Part shown: piece after piece, positions 35,478-44,563 of the stretch
Position numbering within the stretch: position 1 is the first letter of the stretch
How the letters are laid out: the number at the start of each line of letters is the position of its first letter
NCBI GenBank assembly: GCA_016712625.1
Contig: JADJQQ010000001.1
Span: 186,001 to 250,000, forward strand
Source: Candidatus Competibacteraceae bacterium
Lineage (GTDB): Bacteria > Pseudomonadota > Gammaproteobacteria > Competibacterales > Competibacteraceae
Direction of reading: 5' to 3'
DNA: 64,000 nt
The notes under the pieces: model-generated
Seen by the model: only the letters and a program-made list of their open reading frames with translations
Told to the model about the DNA's origin: nothing
The model's database searches: none
Made by a program: the position numbers and the translations under genes

Positions 35478-35494
35478 AGCCAGCTACGCTGGCT
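35478..35494. repeat. Small perfect hairpin between converging genes
   Basis: AGCCAGC-TAC-GCTGGCT, 7-bp stem with 3-nt loop, between the AbrB-type gene and ridA. Neither side carries a good T run, so terminator function is only possible. Confidence 0.3.
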
Positions 35495-35535
35495 GCAAAA
35501 TCCAGATTAAGACAAAGGCAATGAAGGCCGACAGA

Positions 35536-35928
35536 TCAATTCTCTTCGGCTACGCAATCAGCCTCAATCTCCACCAACCAACCAGGATCGATAAAACGAC
35601 TGACCTCAACAAAGGTACAGGCTGGGCGTATCTCAGAAAACACTTCGCCGTGAGCGCGAGCCGCTTCTTGCCAGCGAGAGATGTCAGTCAGCATCACCCG
35701 CGTTCTCAACACGCTGGCCAGGGATAAACCGGCCTCGGTAACCGCTTGTTGGATGATCTCCAAGCAGCGTTTGGCCTGCCCATACACATCACCGGGCGCG
35801 GCAACCCCACCGCCAGGCGCTACCGGCGCGGTGCCCGCTATGGCGACGATGGAACCTACGCGAACCGCCCGCGAGAATCCAATTTGTGGTTCAAATGGAG
35901 AACCGGATGTAATGAGTTTGCGCATCAA
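35536..35928 (-). CDS. RidA family protein (YjgF/YER057c/UK114)
   Basis: 130 residues, cytoplasmic. RidA hydrolyses reactive enamine/imine intermediates of PLP enzymes. Family landmarks: AVRVGSIVAIAGTAPV, YGQAKRCLEIIQQAVTEAG, VLRTRVMLTDISRW and a C-terminal FVEVSRFIDPGWLVEIEADC. The Arg in RTRVML corresponds to the imine-binding Arg of active RidA, and the Glu near the end is kept. It is last in a - strand run after the kinase gene, with a 92-bp gap. Confidence 0.92.
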   Translation of the reverse strand: MMRKLITSGSPFEPQIGFSRAVRVGSIVAIAGTAPVAPGGGVAAPGDVYGQAKRCLEIIQQAVTEAGLSLASVLRTRVMLTDISRWQEAARAHGEVFSEIRPACTFVEVSRFIDPGWLVEIEADCVAEEN

Positions 35929-36020
35929 TCGAGCCTCAAAAATTCAAAAAATAACAGTCCGTCAAGCTTTAGATTATCAACTAGTCAGAACGATCCCCAA
36001 GCTATCCCATGCCTATCAAC

Positions 36021-36650
36021 TCAGCTTTCCTGCCATTGGAATAACACATCCGCTCGCGCTTTGGTGGATTCGATCAGCACGGCGTTTGGTTCGTCGGTTC
36101 GGGCCACCCATTCGCGCGCCGCTTGGGGCGAGCGGCCAAATTGCTCGTGGCGATCAATCAACCGTTGCCGGCGAAGATCGGAATCGACCTCCACATACCA
36201 CACCTCATCCAACAGCGCGCGTAGCTTAGCCCAGTGACCGCGATCCAGCAGCAGATAATTGCCTTCGGTAACGATCAACGGGGTGCTGGCTTGCACCGGA
36301 ATAGCGTTGGCAATCGGCTCCTCGATTTCACGGCGAAATTCGGGCGCATAGATCACCTCGTCCATCGGCTGGGTTTTGAGTCGGCGCAGCAGCGCGACAT
36401 AACCAGCGCTATCGAAGGTGTCCTCCGCACCTTTACGGGACGCTCGACCCAGGCGAGCCAATTCGACATTAGCAAGGTGAAACCCGTCCATCGGCACCGC
36501 GACCGCCCGTTCGCCGAGATATTCAAGTAACGCTTGGGTGAGGGTCGATTTACCGGAACCCGGCGGCCCGACGAGACCTAATATCTTGCGCTTGGCGCTG
36601 GCCAGCAGCGCATCCAATCTTGCCTGATAGGCTCGTCCGATCATGGCCAT
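36021..36650 (-). CDS. Nucleoside/nucleotide kinase family protein (FrcK/YggC-like)
   Basis: 209-residue P-loop kinase related to uridine and pantothenate kinases. Walker A GLVGPPGSGKSTLTQALL, then VPMDGFHLANVELARLG (substrate/Walker B-like Asp), VTEGNYLLLDRGHWAKL and an Arg-rich lid (LRRQRLIDRHEQFG). Relatives encoded with sugar transport genes are named FrcK and are thought to phosphorylate sugars. It starts 20 bp after the ketose epimerase gene, so a ketose made by that enzyme is the plausible substrate. Confidence 0.87.
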   Translation of the reverse strand: MAMIGRAYQARLDALLASAKRKILGLVGPPGSGKSTLTQALLEYLGERAVAVPMDGFHLANVELARLGRASRKGAEDTFDSAGYVALLRRLKTQPMDEVIYAPEFRREIEEPIANAIPVQASTPLIVTEGNYLLLDRGHWAKLRALLDEVWYVEVDSDLRRQRLIDRHEQFGRSPQAAREWVARTDEPNAVLIESTKARADVLFQWQES

Positions 36651-36670
36651 GCCCTCACCGTAAGCGTGCT

Positions 36671-37546
36671 TCAGCGGTTTTTCCCCATCTCCGCCGCCCG
36701 AATTTTATTGGTGATGAACGCATGGGCATGCTTGGCGAGATCCATGCCGTCGTCCCATAAATTGCGCCATATCGCGAGCGTGTTTGACAGTTCTTCGCTT
36801 ACCACCGCTGATGAGAAGCTTTCAAAGGTGATCGTACCCTGATAATCGATCATCGCCAGCGCATTAAAAAAGGCCGTGAAATCGACGGTGCCCGATCCTA
36901 GATAACCACGGTTGCTCTCGCCGATATGCACATAACCCAGACGGTCTCGGCACGCCAGGACGGGTTGTACGAAATCCACCTCCTCGATGTTCATGTGATA
37001 CGTGTCGAGATGGATCACCATATTCTTGGGATCGCCCACATCCCCCAGCAGCGCCAGTGCCTGGTTGGCGGTATTGATAACGTTGGTTTCATAGCGGTTG
37101 ACGATTTCGATACCGACGGTAACGCCCTTATTCGCGGCAAAGTCGCTCAGCCGCTTGAGCGAATGGATGACATTCTTGCGACCGAGGGCGGTGAGCGGGT
37201 GATTGTATTTGCCCAGCGCACTGTAGGGAACGCCGCCGAAATAATGGCCACCCAGCGCGGCGGTGATCGTGACGGCTTCTTCCAGCAACGCCATGCCGCG
37301 CGCCACGCATTCCGGGTCTTCGCTCGACACATCCGCAGTGGAGCTAAGACCGCGCGAGCAAGCCACCCCCAGCTGGTATTCCCGCAAGCATTCACGGGTC
37401 ATGCCCAGATCCATCACCTTCGGCGCGTGCAGGGAAAGCTCGACCAGATCGAAGCCGGCGGCCTTGCTCTGGCTGATGACTTTACGCGCGGATTCAGGGG
37501 TGAGATCGCCAGCCCAGACCAGTGCGTGAATGCCCAGAGGGTTCAT
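36671..37546 (-). CDS. Ketose 3-epimerase-like TIM-barrel protein
   Basis: Sugar phosphate isomerase/epimerase family, nearest in pattern to D-tagatose/D-psicose 3-epimerases. 291 residues from ATG 37546 (GGAG 9 nt upstream); the extension to 37648 is not family-like. The metal ligands fit: Glu in GVTVGIEIVNRYE, Asp/His in MVIHLDTYHMNIEE, His in YVHIGESNRG and Glu in GTITFESFS. It would interconvert C3 epimers of ketoses (psicose/fructose, tagatose/sorbose, ribulose/xylulose). It lies directly before the FrcK-like kinase. Confidence 0.88.
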   Translation of the reverse strand: MNPLGIHALVWAGDLTPESARKVISQSKAAGFDLVELSLHAPKVMDLGMTRECLREYQLGVACSRGLSSTADVSSEDPECVARGMALLEEAVTITAALGGHYFGGVPYSALGKYNHPLTALGRKNVIHSLKRLSDFAANKGVTVGIEIVNRYETNVINTANQALALLGDVGDPKNMVIHLDTYHMNIEEVDFVQPVLACRDRLGYVHIGESNRGYLGSGTVDFTAFFNALAMIDYQGTITFESFSSAVVSEELSNTLAIWRNLWDDGMDLAKHAHAFITNKIRAAEMGKNR

Positions 37547-37661
37547 GGTTGAAGCTCCCTTGCAAATCGTTGAGGATTTTTTAAAGATGCTTGGGTTTAT
37601 GCTGATGTACACCCACACGCGCAACGGAGTACCCGCCAGCATCACCAAGCGATGCGCTCCG

Positions 37662-38591
37662 CTACCGCCGCGCCATCACCGTCACCCCGACGATCACCAG
37701 GGCGACGCCAACGAGTTGGGCGACACCCAACGCCTCATCGAGCAGGAGCCACCCTAGCACGAGAGTCACCACCGGACCTAAGCTACCGGTCAACGCCACT
37801 GGCCCGGCGCCGAGACGACGGATGGCCTCCGAGACTAGCCACACCGGTAACACCGTCGAAAACAAGGCCATTGCCAAGGCCAGCGCATAGACCGGCCAAG
37901 GCTGAACCAACGCTCCAAGCGGGCGCAGCAAGGGGAACTGGCCGATGGCTAACAAGCAGGCGACAATAGAAGCGAATGCGGTCACTCGCACCGCTCCGAG
38001 CCGACCGACGGCCATACCGTTGCCGATCAGATAAAGCGCATAAGATAGAGCGCTGGCGAAGACCAGACCGCCGCCGATCACGATCTCCCTCGCCGAGCCG
38101 GAAACTCGAAAATCGTGCGTCACGGCTAAAGCAATGCCGACATAGCATAACGCCAACGCCGCTCGCACGCGGCGGGTGATCGGTTGGTTCAAAAATAACG
38201 CGGAAAGCACAACGACCAGGGTCGGATAGGTAAACAGGATCAGCCGTTCCAAGGCCGCGCTGATGTAATGAAGGCCTAGAAAATCCAGATAACTGGCCAA
38301 GTAATAGCCAAACACGCCAAGCCCGAACAACCAGAACCAATCCCGCCGCGTTAAACTGACCGATGCGCGACGGGCGCTGGCCCACGCCATGACGATAAAG
38401 AACGGTACGCTGAACGCCATCCGCAAGGCCAGTAGGGTTTCGGCGTCGGTACCGTAGCGGTAAGCCAGTTTGACCAGGATTGCTTTGAAGGAAAAGCCGA
38501 TGGCCGCGAGCACCGCGCACAACAAGCCAATCCGATCTTCGGCGGCGGACAAGGTTCGGATGCCGAGGGCGGGGGAGTCACCGCTTGCCAT
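37662..38591 (-). CDS. DMT-superfamily (EamA) transporter
   Basis: 309 residues, ten transmembrane helices in two EamA repeats: GLLCAVLAAIGFSFKAILVK, YLDFLGLHYISAALERLILF in the first; FASALSYALYLIGNGMAVG and GPVALTGSLGPVVTLVLGW in the second. Such proteins are mostly metabolite exporters. First gene of the - strand run leading to the epimerase and kinase, with a 115-bp gap. Confidence 0.92.
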   Translation of the reverse strand: MASGDSPALGIRTLSAAEDRIGLLCAVLAAIGFSFKAILVKLAYRYGTDAETLLALRMAFSVPFFIVMAWASARRASVSLTRRDWFWLFGLGVFGYYLASYLDFLGLHYISAALERLILFTYPTLVVVLSALFLNQPITRRVRAALALCYVGIALAVTHDFRVSGSAREIVIGGGLVFASALSYALYLIGNGMAVGRLGAVRVTAFASIVACLLAIGQFPLLRPLGALVQPWPVYALALAMALFSTVLPVWLVSEAIRRLGAGPVALTGSLGPVVTLVLGWLLLDEALGVAQLVGVALVIVGVTVMARR

Positions 38592-38817
38592 TACACGCTT
38601 CGCTCATCAGGCATTGCCGCATTACCTCGCTGTGCTCCAATACCCTCTCCGCTCGTCCATCAGCCATCGGCTCGCTCAGGCCAATAACGTTTTGAAAATT
38701 ACAAATGGCTCACGTTTGACTCGTTATCAAATCAATCTACCGAATCATGCGCGTTATCCGCGAGGGTAGTACCATTGGCGACCTTGCTCGAACAGACAGA
38801 TAGAGGATTGGAGCGGA

Positions 38818-40203
38818 ATGAAGGTAGCGAGTTTAACACCGGAACCGATAAGCGCCGACGAACGCCGCGCATCATTCTGGCTAGCGGGCGTCTTTTCGCT
38901 GCGGATGCTGGGCCTGTTCATGATCCTACCGGTATTCGCGCTTTACGCCGAGCACTTGCGGGGCAATACACCCACGCTGGCGGGTCTAGCCATCGGCATT
39001 TACGGCTTCAGTCAGGCTCTGTTCCAAATTCCATTCGGCTTCTTGTCTGACCGTTATGGCCGCAAGCGGATAATTTACCTGGGCCTGGTGATTTTCGCAT
39101 TGGGCAGCGTGGTGGCCGCCCTGGCCGATTCGATCTGGGGGGTGATTCTCGGTCGCGCCTTGCAGGGTGGCGGCGCGGTGTCGGCGGCGGTGATGGCGCT
39201 GGCGGCCGATCTCACCCGCGAGGAACATCGGATTAAGGTGATGGCGGTCATCGGGATCACCATCGGGCTGTCCTTCGCCGCCTCGATGATTCTGGGACCA
39301 GTGCTGAATGGTTGGATCGGCGTGCCAGGCATTTTTTGGCTGACCGCTCTGTTGGCGCTGCTTAGCATTGCTGTCATGCGGTTTCTGGTGCCCGATCCAC
39401 TGTCGAGCCGCATCCATCGCGACGCCGAACCGGTCGCCTCACAATTCGACCGCGTGCTGTTTGACGGTCAATTGCTGCGGTTGAATTTCGGTATTTTTAC
39501 CCTGCACTTACTGCTGACCGCGACGTTCGTGGCGGTACCGCTTGCTTTGCGCGACGCTGGCCTTGCCAGCCATCAGCATTGGGAAGTTTATCTGCCGGCT
39601 CTGCTCTTCTCAATGGGGGCGATGGTGCCGTTTATTATCCTGGCTGAGAAATATCGGCGGTTAAAAGCGGTTTTTCTTGGTGCGGTGCTCACGCTGGTCT
39701 TAACCGAGTTCGGTTTATTAAACCTGCACGATAGCGTGCTGCAAATCACGCTGTTGCTTTTGGTTTTCTTCTCCGCGTTCAATCTGTTGGAAGCAACCTT
39801 ACCTTCCCTGATCGCCAAGATGGCGCCGCCCGACGCCAAGGGAACCGCGATGGGGATTTATTCCAGCAGTCAGTTTCTGGGCGCGTTTGCTGGCGGCGCG
39901 ATGGGCGGGTGGTTGCGTGGGCTGTTTGATTTGAAAGGGGTATTCGCTTTTACCACGCTCGGCGCGCTGGTATGGCTGGCGGTCGCTTGGACGATGGCGA
40001 ATCCCCGCTACCTGAGCAGTTATCTGCTCAATGTCGGAGATCTGGACGAAGCCGCCGCACAGGTGCTGGCCCGGCGGTTGGGCGAAATCCGCGGCGTGGC
40101 GGAAGCGGTGGTGGTCGCTGCCGAGGGCGTGGCTTATTTGAAAGTGGATCGTGGCGCTTTGGACGAGGTGGCCCTACACGAATTAATCGCCGCCGCGAGC
40201 TAA
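38818..40203 (+). CDS. YajR-type MFS transporter with C-terminal YAM domain
   Basis: 461 residues: twelve-helix MFS body then a ferredoxin-like YAM domain (about 400-461, LNVGDLDEAAAQVLARRLGE and YLKVDRGALDE). MFS A-motif GFLSDRYGRKRIIYLG, and motif B region ILGRALQGGGAVSAAVMALA. YajR of E. coli is a proton-driven efflux carrier. It stands 104 bp before ssb, the conserved MFS-ssb order. GATTGGAG precedes the ATG. Confidence 0.95.
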   Translation: MKVASLTPEPISADERRASFWLAGVFSLRMLGLFMILPVFALYAEHLRGNTPTLAGLAIGIYGFSQALFQIPFGFLSDRYGRKRIIYLGLVIFALGSVVAALADSIWGVILGRALQGGGAVSAAVMALAADLTREEHRIKVMAVIGITIGLSFAASMILGPVLNGWIGVPGIFWLTALLALLSIAVMRFLVPDPLSSRIHRDAEPVASQFDRVLFDGQLLRLNFGIFTLHLLLTATFVAVPLALRDAGLASHQHWEVYLPALLFSMGAMVPFIILAEKYRRLKAVFLGAVLTLVLTEFGLLNLHDSVLQITLLLLVFFSAFNLLEATLPSLIAKMAPPDAKGTAMGIYSSSQFLGAFAGGAMGGWLRGLFDLKGVFAFTTLGALVWLAVAWTMANPRYLSSYLLNVGDLDEAAAQVLARRLGEIRGVAEAVVVAAEGVAYLKVDRGALDEVALHELIAAAS

Positions 40204-40306
40204 GCGCCAACACTTAACCGCTCTACGTATCCATGCTGATCTATGGCATGATGGCGTCTTGATCCTCACCTCAGCAAAATCCTCGCGGAGCACAGAGTAA
40301 ATCGAC

Positions 40307-40801
40307 ATGGCCAGCGTTAATAAAGTCATTCTGATCGGTAACTTGGGTAAAGACCCTGAGGTTCGCTACATGCCCAGCGGCCGGGCGGTGGCGAACGTCA
40401 CCCTCGCGACCAGCGACAGTTGGAAAGACAAAAATACCGGCGAAAAACAGGAGCGCACCGAATGGCACAATGTGGTGTTCTACAGCCCGTTGGCGGAAAT
40501 CGCCGGCCAATATTTGCGTAAAGGCTCCTCGGTTTTCGTCGAAGGACGCCTGCAAACGCGCAAGTGGCAGGACAAGAACGGGCAGGATCGCTATACCACG
40601 GAGATCATTGCCAACGAAATGAAAATGCTGGGTAGCCGTAGCGGTGGCGGTAGCGCGCCGTTCGGGCCGGAAGGGGGAGATGGCGAATCTACCGCCCCCA
40701 TGCCAGCACACGCGCCCGCCGCGCCCGCCGCGGCTCGTCCTCCCGCCGCGCCCGCCGCGCCAGGCATTGATAACGGCTTTGACGACGATATTCCCTTTTA
40801 G
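40307..40801 (+). CDS. ssb: Single-stranded DNA-binding protein
   Basis: OB-fold ssDNA-binding protein of replication, recombination and repair; 164 residues. OB domain 1-110: NKVILIGNLGKDPEVRYMPS, EWHNVVFYSPLAEIAGQYL, KGSSVFVEGRLQTRKWQDK. A linker rich in Ala and Pro follows, ending in the partner-binding acidic tip FDDDIPF. Normal length for gammaproteobacteria. Confidence 0.98.
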   Translation: MASVNKVILIGNLGKDPEVRYMPSGRAVANVTLATSDSWKDKNTGEKQERTEWHNVVFYSPLAEIAGQYLRKGSSVFVEGRLQTRKWQDKNGQDRYTTEIIANEMKMLGSRSGGGSAPFGPEGGDGESTAPMPAHAPAAPAAARPPAAPAAPGIDNGFDDDIPF

Positions 40802-40822
40802 AGACAGGCTTCTTACAGACGC

Positions 40823-41806
40823 TTAAAACCGTCCCAGCGTTTCATGGGCGTGAGCGAATAACCGCGCCAGCCAAGGCTTCTTGCCGGTGTAGCTCACCTC
40901 ATATAGATCCGCAGCAGCGCTGGCGGCCAGTAAATAATCGTCACTCGTGCGTAGTTCATCAACTAGCCGAGTTTCCAATGCGCGGGCACCAAACCAGTGC
41001 TCGCCAGTGGCCGCCTGTTCCAGATCGACGCTCGGCCGGTGGGTCTTGACAAACTCCTTGAACAGCTCGTGGGTATCCTCAATTTCCTCCTGGAACTTGC
41101 GCCGTCCCTGTTCATTATTTTCGCCAAACAGCGTGACGGTGCGTTTGAATTCTCCGGCGGTGAACTGCTCGAAATCGACATCGTGTTTTTTGAGCAGGCG
41201 GTTGAAGTTGGGTAACTGGGCGATGACGCCGATAGAGCCGACCACGGCGAAGGGCGCGGCGATAATCCGATCGGCGACGCAGGCCATCATGTAGCCGCCG
41301 CTCGCCGCCACTTTATCCACGGCCACGGTCAGTTTGAACTTTCGATCCCGAAGCCGCAGCAGCTGCGCCGCCGCCAGCCCGTAACCGTGGACGAGACCGC
41401 CCGCGCTTTCCAACCGCAACACCACTTCATCGTCCGGCTGGGCGACGGTCAATAGCGCCGTCACTTCCTCACGGAGCGAGGCCACCGCGGCGGCGCGGAT
41501 ATCGCCGTGGAAATTCAGCACGAACACCCGGCGACGCTCGGTTTTTTCGCGCTGTTTCTCGCGGGCTTTTTCCTGTTTCTGGTAGTGCTTGAAAGCTTTT
41601 TTCGGCAGCGTGGCCTCTTTAAGCGCCAGCGCCATCGTGTCGTAAGTTTCGTTAAGATAGCGGACTTCTAGCCGCCCGCGACTTTCCGCCGGACCATCAC
41701 CGCGCCGCGCCAGCATGACGATGCCGCCCACGACGATTAATACCGCGACAACCAGCGTCGCCGCCTTGGCCAGAAAGAGGCCGTATTCGCTCAGAAATTC
41801 CATCAT
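40823..41806 (-). CDS. sohB: SohB-type inner-membrane serine peptidase
   Basis: S49-family peptidase related to signal peptide peptidase SppA. From ATG 41806 it has 327 residues and starts with the membrane anchor MMEFLSEYGLFLAKAATLVV; the open frame to 42055 adds residues with no family match. A charged Lys/Glu coil (EKAREKQREKTERRR) precedes the catalytic part. The Ser nucleophile is in DKVAASGGYMMACVAD and the Lys base in FTAGEFKRTVTLFGEN. It converges with ssb, 21 bp apart. Confidence 0.93.
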   Translation of the reverse strand: MMEFLSEYGLFLAKAATLVVAVLIVVGGIVMLARRGDGPAESRGRLEVRYLNETYDTMALALKEATLPKKAFKHYQKQEKAREKQREKTERRRVFVLNFHGDIRAAAVASLREEVTALLTVAQPDDEVVLRLESAGGLVHGYGLAAAQLLRLRDRKFKLTVAVDKVAASGGYMMACVADRIIAAPFAVVGSIGVIAQLPNFNRLLKKHDVDFEQFTAGEFKRTVTLFGENNEQGRRKFQEEIEDTHELFKEFVKTHRPSVDLEQAATGEHWFGARALETRLVDELRTSDDYLLAASAAADLYEVSYTGKKPWLARLFAHAHETLGRF

Positions 41807-42188
41807 GCGCCACTCATTACAATTCGCTAAAAGGAGGTTGCTTACCATACCAGCCGTTCCAACCCAATGCACACTACCGGACGGGCATGCAGTTTCAGCG
41901 TAGGCCCCGTCGCAAGTTTGCATACCAAGACTATCTAGCGGTTTTCCACTTACTGGCGGAGCAATACACCAGGCCGAACAATTTTCTTCACGCCTAAGCG
42001 CGCCAGTCGGAATAACTGGCATGGCCTCCCTGATGATTGAAAGCCTTAACGACATTCAGCGCGGCTCGCCACTATCCCCTACGGTCACAGAATAACCCTC
42101 CGCTAACAACACAGGCGCTGACCGACGCCTAGCGCCCCCCGGATAGCAATGCTATAGTTTTCGCCCTGTTATTGTTCAAGACTTACGA
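41807..42188. other. Intergenic region between divergent sohB and miaB
   Basis: 382 bp expected to hold both promoters. I found no convincing -35/-10 pair. The - strand frame of sohB stays open for 83 codons upstream, but its peptide does not look like a protein family I know. An AAGGAGG on the + strand (41831-41837) has no start codon at proper distance. Confidence 0.5.
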
Positions 42189-43553
42189 ATGACTCGCAAA
42201 CTGTACATCAAGACCCACGGCTGCCAGATGAACGAATACGACTCTGCCCGGATGGCGGATGGTCTGCGCGCCGCCTGCGGTCTGGAGCGCACCGACGACC
42301 CGGCACAGGCGGACGTGTTGCTGCTCAATACCTGCTCGATCCGTGAAAAAGCCCAGGAAAAGGTCTTTTCGCAACTGGGGGTCTGGAAACTGCTAAAAGC
42401 GCAACGGCCCGAACTGGTCATCGGGGTCGGCGGCTGCGTCGCCAGCCAGGAAGGCGAGCTGCTGCGGGAACGCGCGCCTCAGGTCGATCTGGTGTTCGGC
42501 CCGCAAACTCTCCATCGGCTGCCCGAGATGCTGGCGGCGGTGTGGGCCGACCGCCGCCCCGTGGTCGATGTCTCCTTCCCGGAAATCGAAAAATTCGACC
42601 GGCTGCCGGAACCGCGCGCCGAAGGCCCGACCGCGTTCGTCTCGATCATGGAGGGGTGCAGTAAATACTGCACTTTCTGCGTGGTGCCCTACACCCGTGG
42701 CGAGGAAGTCAGCCGTCCCTTCGCCGATGTACTGGCCGAAGTCGAAACGCTGGCCCGCCAAGGCGTGCGCGAAATCAACCTGCTCGGCCAGAACGTCAAC
42801 GCCTATCGCGGCCCGACCGTCGATGGCGATATCGCCGACCTAGCGCTACTAATCGAACACGTCGCCACCGTACCCGGTATCGACCGCATTCGCTACACCA
42901 CCTCGCATCCGGTCGAATGCTCCGACCGGCTGATCGAGGTGTACGCCCGTGTCCCGCAACTGGTCAGCTATCTGCATCTGCCGGTGCAAAGCGGCTCCGA
43001 CCGGATTCTGGCGCTGATGAAGCGTGGCCATACCGTGCTGGAATACAAGGCCAAAATCCGCAAATTGCGTACCGCCCGGCCCAATCTCAGCCTGTCCTCG
43101 GATTTCATCGTCGGCTTCCCTGGCGAAACCGAGCAGGATTTCGAGGCCACCATGCGCCTGATTGACGAGATTGGTTTCGATCACAGCTTCAGTTTTATCT
43201 ACAGCGCCCGGCCCGGCACCCCCGCCGCCAATCTGCCCGATCCCACTCCGCTAGCGCTTAAGAAAGAGCGACTGGCCCACTTGCAGGCCCGAATCGAACA
43301 GAACGGCAGCGCCATTAGCCAGCAAATGATCGGCGCCATCCAACGGGTTTTAGTGGATAAACTGTCCCGCAAGAACAGCCGCCAGTTAGCCGGACGCACG
43401 GAAAATAATCGAGTCGTTAATTTCGACGGCCCTGCTCAATTGATCGGCTGCTTCGCCGATGTTCTCATTACCGAGGCGCTCCCTAATTCGCTGCGCGGCC
43501 GGTTACAGTCCTGTCCAGAACGACCGGTCGTTCCCTTAAAACAGGCCAGTTGA
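42189..43553 (+). CDS. miaB: tRNA-2-methylthio-N6-dimethylallyladenosine synthase
   Basis: Radical-SAM methylthiotransferase modifying i6A37 of tRNAs. 454 residues, normal. Order: UPF0004 domain with three Cys (THGCQMNEYDS, LLNTCSIREKA, GVGGCVAS), radical-SAM cluster motif CSKYCTFC in SIMEGCSKYCTFCVVPYTRG, LPVQSGSDRIL and a C-terminal TRAM domain. Head of the miaB-phoH-ybeY-corC-lnt run; its stop overlaps the next start. Confidence 0.98.
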   Translation: MTRKLYIKTHGCQMNEYDSARMADGLRAACGLERTDDPAQADVLLLNTCSIREKAQEKVFSQLGVWKLLKAQRPELVIGVGGCVASQEGELLRERAPQVDLVFGPQTLHRLPEMLAAVWADRRPVVDVSFPEIEKFDRLPEPRAEGPTAFVSIMEGCSKYCTFCVVPYTRGEEVSRPFADVLAEVETLARQGVREINLLGQNVNAYRGPTVDGDIADLALLIEHVATVPGIDRIRYTTSHPVECSDRLIEVYARVPQLVSYLHLPVQSGSDRILALMKRGHTVLEYKAKIRKLRTARPNLSLSSDFIVGFPGETEQDFEATMRLIDEIGFDHSFSFIYSARPGTPAANLPDPTPLALKKERLAHLQARIEQNGSAISQQMIGAIQRVLVDKLSRKNSRQLAGRTENNRVVNFDGPAQLIGCFADVLITEALPNSLRGRLQSCPERPVVPLKQAS

Positions 43554-44563
43554 GCATCGTGGCTACCGCCGATTCCGGCTCCAATCCGAACACCTCCCCG
43601 AAATTCCAGGATCTGATCCTGGAACCCGCCGACAATGCCCGGCTGGCCAGCCTGTGCGGCAACTTGGACGAACATCTGCGCCAAATCGAGCGGCGGTTGG
43701 GCATCGAGATCAACAATCGCGGCCATCAATTTCGCGTGATCGGAGAACCGCACGCGGTCAAGGTAGCGGTCGCCGTGCTGGAAGCGTTGTATCGTGAAAC
43801 CGCGGACGGACCCCTGAGTCCAGCCCAAGTGCATCTCTTCCTTCAGGAAGCCGGCGCCGATGCGCTGCTGGATGACGCGGCGGCGGAAACTGATGAGGTG
43901 CTGATCCGTACCCGCCGCGGCTTGATTCGCGGTCGCGGTCCGAACCAGCAGCGCTATTTGTGGAACATCCAGCACCACGACCTTAACTTTGGCGTTGGGC
44001 CAGCCGGCACCGGCAAAACCTATCTAGCGGTAGCCTGCGCCGTGGATGCACTGGAAAGCAACGAAACCCGGCGCTTGATTCTGGTGCGGCCCGCCGTGGA
44101 AGCCGGCGAGCGGCTGGGATTCCTGCCCGGCGATATGACTCAGAAAATCGATCCCTATCTGCGACCACTCTACGATGCGTTGTACGAAATGTTGGGTTTC
44201 GAGCGCGTGGCCAAATTGATCGAACGTAACGTCATCGAAATTGCACCGCTGGCATTCATGCGCGGCCGAACCTTGAACGATTCCTTCATTATCCTGGACG
44301 AGGCGCAAAACACCACGGTCGAGCAAATGAAAATGTTCTTGACGCGGATCGGTTTCGGTTCCACCGCGGTCGTCACCGGCGACGTGACCCAGGTTGATTT
44401 ACCGCGCAACGTCCAATCCGGCCTGCGGCAGGTCCTACAGGTGCTCAAGGACGTGGAAGGCATTAGCATCACCTTCTTCAACGCCCGCGACGTGGTGCGG
44501 CATCCCCTCGTTCAACGCATCGTTACCGCTTATGCTCGTTACGAACAGGACAATCCTTCATGA
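43550..44563 (+). CDS. ybeZ: PhoH-like ATPase (YbeZ)
   Basis: 337 residues. N-terminal KH-like part, then PhoH ATPase domain with Walker A GPAGTGKTYLAVACAVDALE, RPAVEAGERLGFLPGDM and Walker B FIILDEAQNTTVEQMKMF. YbeZ works with YbeY in rRNA processing and ribosome quality control. Start is TTG 43550 overlapping the miaB stop; GTG 43559 is an equally possible start nine bases on. Its end overlaps ybeY as ATGA. Confidence 0.95.
   Translation: MSIVATADSGSNPNTSPKFQDLILEPADNARLASLCGNLDEHLRQIERRLGIEINNRGHQFRVIGEPHAVKVAVAVLEALYRETADGPLSPAQVHLFLQEAGADALLDDAAAETDEVLIRTRRGLIRGRGPNQQRYLWNIQHHDLNFGVGPAGTGKTYLAVACAVDALESNETRRLILVRPAVEAGERLGFLPGDMTQKIDPYLRPLYDALYEMLGFERVAKLIERNVIEIAPLAFMRGRTLNDSFIILDEAQNTTVEQMKMFLTRIGFGSTAVVTGDVTQVDLPRNVQSGLRQVLQVLKDVEGISITFFNARDVVRHPLVQRIVTAYARYEQDNPS

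Noticed and set aside
41831..41837. Perfect AAGGAGG on the + strand
   Set aside because: No start codon at 5-10 nt leading to a gene-like frame; the TTG directly after it is too close and its frame soon ends.
41807..42055. Upstream extension of the sohB frame by 83 codons
   Set aside because: Family proteins begin at the membrane anchor found at 41806; the extension shows no similarity and lacks a ribosome site.
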